64,000 nt of DNA from Malania oleifera (taxonomy: Eukaryota > Streptophyta > Magnoliopsida > Santalales > Ximeniaceae): assembly GCF_029873635.1 (NCBI RefSeq), contig NC_080422.1, positions 13,051,936 to 13,115,935 of the forward strand, read 5' to 3'. A program made the translations under genes and the position numbers. This document shows, in pieces, positions 59,050 to 64,000 of the stretch (position 1 is its first letter; each line of letters opens with the position of its first letter). The notes under the pieces were generated by a model. That model ran no database searches. It had not been told where the DNA came from and saw nothing but the letters and a program-made list of their open reading frames with translations.

Positions 59050-61695
59050 TGTAACGACCTAAAAAAAAAATAAATAAATAAATATTAATTAATTAAAAAA
59101 ATATTATTATTTAATTAATTATTACTAAGAAAATTAATTAAATTAAGAAATTTGAGGATTGTGGATATATATATATATATATATATATATAAGTATATAT
59201 GTAACTAATATATATAAGTATATAATAAAGTAAGTAAAGTAGGATAAAGGAAAGAAAAAAAAAAGAAAAAGAAAAAGAAAACTTAGTGCTTAAGTTTTCC
59301 TGTTGGAACAAAACAGAAGGAAAGAAGAAAAAAAAAAAAAGATTCACGCACAGAATAGGTAAAGAAAGAAAGAGAAAAAAAGAAGAAAAAAAGAACATCT
59401 CTCAGCTCACATTCTTCACTCGTCTTCTTTCTACGATTTCGGGGCGGATTCTCGCCCAATTGAAAATCCAAAAAAACCACCAGACTCCATTCTCCGCCAC
59501 CGACATATCTACTAAAGTGGATTTGTCGTAGGAATAATGTGGACATATCGCCTGGGGTAAGCCAAATTCTCATTATTGTCTCAATTTTTCCTAAATTTTA
59601 AGTCAAATGGGCAATCAGACACCACCACAAGAATCTAGGGATGATTTTTTACAAATCTAGCGGAGTGAAATTCTCGTGGGGTTGTTGTAGAAATAGCCCA
59701 AAATTAGGATAAATGAGTTATTTAGAAATTAATTGGTATTTAATTATTATAAATTAGGAAAGGTTAAAATAATATTTTATTGGGATTGATTTGATTGAAT
59801 TAGGGTTCGGGTGAGCGTCGTAGGTATAAGTTTGGGAGCCCTGCAGGCATGATTCAGAGAATCAGGTAAGGGGGAATAAAATTATATCAGTATTTTATTA
59901 AGATGAATCGGTTATTTACGAGCATATAAAATTTATTATTTATCTATATGATTTTTAGAATAGCCTAATTACTAAAAAAATGATGATTTTGTTTAAGATT
60001 TATATTTGGGATAATTGCATATGATATTAAATTCGTGTGACATGGGAATAATTTTTCCTAATAAATTGAATATAAATTGTTGTGGCATTTAGATGTGCAT
60101 GTGGGGATGTTTGGAATGATTATGACATGATGAATGAATTGTTTTGTTTGACTCATGTGTGGAAATGTATTGATCTGTTGGGATACTGTGTGGGAAATGA
60201 ATTGATCTATTGGATTCTTGTGTGGAAATGCATTGATACGTCTGTGTGAACTAACTGGTGTGGTTATTCGTATGCATCTCAATATAACGTTGGCATGAGG
60301 AGGTTGTTATATTGTCTAAATATAAATCATGATATGACGTTGGCAGGTCGAGAAACTCGTCATATTGTCATTTATATGGGGTAGGACATTGGCAGGTCGA
60401 TGAGCTTATTCTACTGATGTATGATGGATAGGTCATGGGGATTGGATATTGGTGAATAATGGCGCCTGTGTGGGCCATGTTATATACCCTGTGTGGGTCG
60501 TGGTGCCTGTGTGGGTCACGTTATATCCTGTGTGGATAATGGCGCCTGTGTGGGCCATGTTATATACCTTGTGTGGGTAGTGGTGCCTGTGTGGGCCACG
60601 TTATATCTTGTGTGGATAATGGCGCCTGTGTGGGCCATGTTATGTACCTTGTGTGGTTAGTGGTGCCTATGTGGGTCACGTGTAGATAAGAAGTACGTAG
60701 GTGCCTATGTGGGCCACGTACTGACATATATGTAGTTGCTCTGTGTGGGCCACGTACTGAGGACATTGGAAGATGAAGTATGAGATGCATGATTCCTGTG
60801 TGGATGTGTTGTGCGCATGTGAATTTAATTATAGCATAAAAATAATGGTATAACATATTGTGAATGCACGTGTGTGCATGCGGCGAGGTAAACATACCAC
60901 CGGGGGCTTGTTGAGAAAGGCGAGTGCTCTGCTAGGTAGTTTCTTGGTATCAGTGCAAAGGGATGCTACTTGTATGGGCGAGTAGACATCCCAATCCTCA
61001 GAAACCTTTGCCTTTAAAATAATAAAGATTTGTATACTAGCGGCGAGGTAATTCTTCACCTAAGGGCTTACTGAGTAAGGTGAGTGCTCTGATAGGTAGT
61101 TTTTAGTACCAGAGCAGGGGGAAGCTACTTGCATGGGCGAGTAATCTTCCCTATCCTCACAGACTTTTGCCTACATAAAAATTATGTACTTGTGCATATT
61201 GGATGTGTGTATGACATTAGATGTCGGGGATGTTATTAATGGTACATTTTCTTAGTTGTTATTGATATTATGTGAGAAACAGTTTATTTTGATATGTAAA
61301 GATTAAAACTCATTGGTCACACACTGTTATAATTTATTCCACCCTTACTAAGAAGTGTCTCACCCTAATGGATTAACAATTTTTCAGGTTCTTCTGGAGA
61401 CCGGGTTTGAAGGCCTAGGCTGGGACTATTTTTGCTGGTTTCTTTTTGGGGGTATTGTGAGATACTGATATATGTATAGATATATATTTGTACGAGATTA
61501 TGTTTTAAATACTGGTTGTGGATATGGATATTTGGATGTTGTAGTATTTGTTTTTCGATTGTTATATAGAACTCTGGTATTTATTTGAGGTTATTTATTT
61601 ATGTTCCGCTGCGAGCATATTAATTATGGTATCAGATACAGGTGATTGGAACACGTGGCACTTGGGCCCCACTTGGCGGGTTTTGGGGCGTCACA
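59050..61695 (+). repeat. 3' LTR of the gag-only chromovirus
   Basis: It starts tgtaacgacc right after the polypurine tract and ends gggcgtcaca. It includes an AT run (59166-59190), a leader-like stretch matching LTR 1 (59430-59560), a tandem array at 60461-60760 and two copies of a 130-bp module (60890-61020 and 61040-61165). Confidence 0.88.
60461..60760 (+). repeat. Tandem array of cctgtgtgggccacgt units inside the LTR
   Basis: About nine degenerate units carry a core gcctgtgtgggcca(t/c)gtta, alternating with a shorter tgtgtgggta-like or tgtgtggata-like unit. It sits at a position comparable to the ggcgcgaggcc array of the LTR at 1-2395, but its unit sequence is unrelated. Confidence 0.82.
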
Positions 61696-63603
61696 TATAT
61701 GGAGCCTAGGAAATGTTAGATGAGTATTATTTTGGAGAAATAGATTAATTAATCTGGGAAAAATGCAAATTGTAAGAGTTAAATTTCAGGCGTCAAGGGC
61801 GTAGGATTTGGGTCCTAACGATTCTCTTAGTAAGTCAGGTAAGGGGAATAAATTATAATAGTCTTTTTATGAAAATTATGGATTGAGAAATATGTGAAAA
61901 TGACGTATGTTATTTTACCTGAAATTTATTTTGATATAAATATGAGATGAATTTGTGTGGCATATGATTTATATTGAGAAATGTTTAAACTGAGTTAGAT
62001 GATTTACCCTATGAAATATGTGATGCTGAAATGTGTTTTAATATGAGAATTGAAATGTGTGAAAATGATGAAAGTGAAATGTGCAAGAAATGTATTTTCT
62101 GAGAAAATGAAGAAAAGTGAAATATGGAATGTGTTTTGAGAAATATTGAGTAATTGTAAAATAAGATATGTGTATGATAGTATGAGATGAAATGAATTAT
62201 GAGTTGAGAAAATATCATTTAAATGATGAAATGTGTTGAGTATACTGATATTGAAATGTGAATATGTGAAATGAAAATATTGCAATGTTAATTCTACAAT
62301 AAGAAAATGAGAAATGTGAAAATACGTGAAATATGAATGGTAAAATACCAATACTACATAATGATTGTGATAAACCTTGTTGGATGGTTATGATATTGAG
62401 CACGGTATCATTGCTAGTGGTGTTAGTGCAACCACATGGACTTTTGGAGCGTGTGGCGTGACAGTCGATTGTACCATTGTGTAGGGTTGTTGGGCCCCTT
62501 AAGTCCGAATCAGGGTTATAGGTCGGCCAGTCGTACTACAGACATGATTTGTGATATGATATTTGATCTAACTGGGTCGGCCAATCGCAGTTAGATCCAG
62601 CCTTTGGGCCGCACAACCTTGACCATGAGGGGAAGCATGACGTGTATAGAAAGATCCTCAGGGTGACTATGACTTACAGACGCGATGTTGGTATTTGATA
62701 CCGATGATACTCATGAGTCGGAAAGTAAAATGGAAACGAAAAGTGAAAGAATGATAACATTGGCTAAAATGAGAAATGAAAGAAAGTATGGAAATTGAGA
62801 AATAAAGAATGTTAAATATGAGAAATGAACTGTATGAGTTAATGACATATATAATTAAGGCGAAGTGAAACTCTCCGCCTGAGAGCTTACTGAGTAAGGT
62901 GAGTGCTCTGATAGATATCAGATGTGGTCATACCCGGCTGTATAATGTGTCAGGGCAGAGGGAAGCTACTTGTATGGGGGGGTAATCTTCCCTATTCTCA
63001 GGAATTTTGCAGGTAAAAATGTGTTGGAATGATTGATTTTGAGAAATGATTTTTAAAACTTATAAAACTTGTGTTATATATCTATATGATTATGAGAATG
63101 TGTATATCAATGTATTTTCGCAAATGAAACGATGATTTGAAAAGTAAAGGATATTGTAATTGAACTCATATGACCACACACTGTAAATAATTTATTCCTT
63201 CTTCTTGAGATGTGTCTCACCCAAATTATCTAAATTTTTCAGGGGACAGAGATAAGCCAGGTGGTAGAGCTCCGTGATCATAGGGAGCTGAGACCCTGAT
63301 ATATAGGGTGAGTTTGGACCAGGGAGTTGTGATTCCCTAGAGTTGTATTATTTTTGGATATGAGATAGTATTGTGTATTTATGTACGTTGATACTCTGGG
63401 TATTGTATTCTAATTGATATGTATATACTGTCTTCCGCTGTTAGGTTGTATTATAAAATAACTTTTTACTTGATACCCAATGCGGGTCGGGTCGTATGAA
63501 TGATAGTAGGATTGTTGACGTGACTAATTTGTGAATGTTATGGATGACGTGTAATTATTTATTATTATTGGAAAAAAAATTGTACGAAAATCGGGGCGTC
63601 ACA
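61696..63603 (+). repeat. Chromovirus LTR fragment of the same family as 1-2395
   Basis: The left edge (tatatggagcctagg) matches position 770 of the first LTR, so the first third is absent. The right edge ends gggcgtcaca at 63603. It includes one copy of the cttactgagtaaggtgagtg module (62885-63005) that is duplicated in the LTR at 59050-61695. Confidence 0.82.
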
Positions 63604-64000
63604 ATTGCTGTCAGGCAAGACACCAATTTCGAAAGCTCCATATCGGATGGCTTCAGCTAAACTTAAAGAATTGAAGGAGTAGTTGCAGGAACTACTGGAT
63701 AAGGGCTTTATCCGACCTAGTGTTTCACCTTAGGGAGCTCTAGTATTGTTCGTGAAGAAGAAGGACGGGTCAATGAGAATGTGCATTGATTACCGTGAGA
63801 TCAACAAGGTAACAGTGAAGAACCAATACCCGTTGCCTCGTATAGATGATCTGTTTGACTAGTTGCAGGGAACACAGGTCTTTTCGAAGATCGATTTACG
63901 GTCAGGGTATCATCAGGTGAAAGTTAGGACTGAGGATGTTGCGAAGACTGTTTTCCAAACCAAATACAGTCACTAAGAGTTTTTGGTTATGCAATTTGGG
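63604..64000 (+). mobile_element. Chromovirus reverse transcriptase fragment, continues beyond the window
   Basis: The plus strand reads [48 protein letters not shown] and [15 protein letters not shown], the N-terminal half of a Ty3/gypsy RT. It follows an LTR end directly without a primer-binding site, gag or protease, so this is a rearranged junction. It shows a few breaks. Confidence 0.85.

Larger units (their letters stand above)
57248..61695 (+). mobile_element. Gag-only Tekay-like chromovirus (non-autonomous)
   Basis: The 5' LTR is represented only by its last 159 bp (57248-57406), which match 61537-61695. A primer-binding region follows (57407-57421, gtggtataagagc), then gag (57810-58795), a short untranslated stretch, a polypurine tract (59036-59049) and a 2.65-kb 3' LTR (59050-61695). 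No protease, RT or integrase sequence lies between gag and the polypurine tract. The gag shows a small number of breaks. Confidence 0.85.

Noticed and set aside
59138-59573. Phenylalanine- and serine-rich minus-strand frames
   Set aside because: They arise from A/T homopolymers and AT repeats at the start of an LTR.
60560-60895. Minus-strand frame with repeated Thr/His/Gly units
   Set aside because: It is the antisense reading of the cctgtgtgggcca array inside an LTR.
62004-62403. Minus-strand frames rich in His, Phe and Ile
   Set aside because: They are caused by the low-complexity gaaatgtgaaaat-like text of the LTR fragment; no family match.

Overview
The window is nuclear DNA of a flowering plant. 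It is strongly A+T-rich, packed with nested plant-type retrotransposons (Tekay/Del-like chromoviruses, Tork- and Ale-like Copia elements, an RTE LINE), and carries intron-containing plant genes: an NRT1/PTR (NPF1-type) transporter pair and the 3' end of a malonyl-CoA synthetase (AAE13-type) gene. Species cannot be named from the sequence. Nothing bacterial or organellar was seen.

Layout. 1-2395: long chromovirus LTR. 2396-5942: A+T-rich flank holding a duplicated block (3575-5175). 5943-11472: complete-looking Tork-type Copia element on the minus strand. 12066-14182: second duplicated block, interrupted by a palindromic element. 14183-37260: about 23 kb of mostly nested mobile DNA, comprising chromovirus pieces, a truncated RTE LINE, a SIRE-type LTR, an 8.6-kb Tekay-like element with both LTRs, an Ale-like Copia, a Copia LTR, and a 2.5-kb Mutator-like foldback element. 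37483-40006: rearranged NPF pseudogene (copy 1). 41858-42240: its 3' flank. 42885-47420: upstream block of copy 2, split by a second Mutator-like element of the same family. 47645-50860: intact four-exon NPF transporter gene (copy 2), with 11 tandem copies of a 13-residue unit near its N terminus. 52478-53873: last four exons of an AAE13-type gene on the minus strand. 54902-55539: hAT-like non-autonomous element. 55960-64000: Copia fragment, a gag-only chromovirus with a 2.6-kb LTR, another LTR fragment, and a reverse-transcriptase fragment running off the end.

How it fits together. Copies 1 and 2 of the transporter, with their upstream and downstream flanks, are collinear, so an ancestral tandem duplication is inferred. 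In unit 1 about 23 kb of mobile DNA now separates the distal upstream block from the gene, leaving roughly 220 bp of shared proximal upstream sequence. Copy 1 was then rearranged: an antisense copy of its last exon (37766-38582) lies upstream of the sense last exon (39083-39894), with a spacer of about 500 bp. A transcript from the retained 5' end would fold into a hairpin of about 810 bp matching exon 4 of intact copy 2. This is the most interesting structure in the window, a candidate natural RNA-silencing locus aimed at a neighbouring nitrate/peptide-family transporter. The coding structure is read directly from the sequence; silencing itself is inference.
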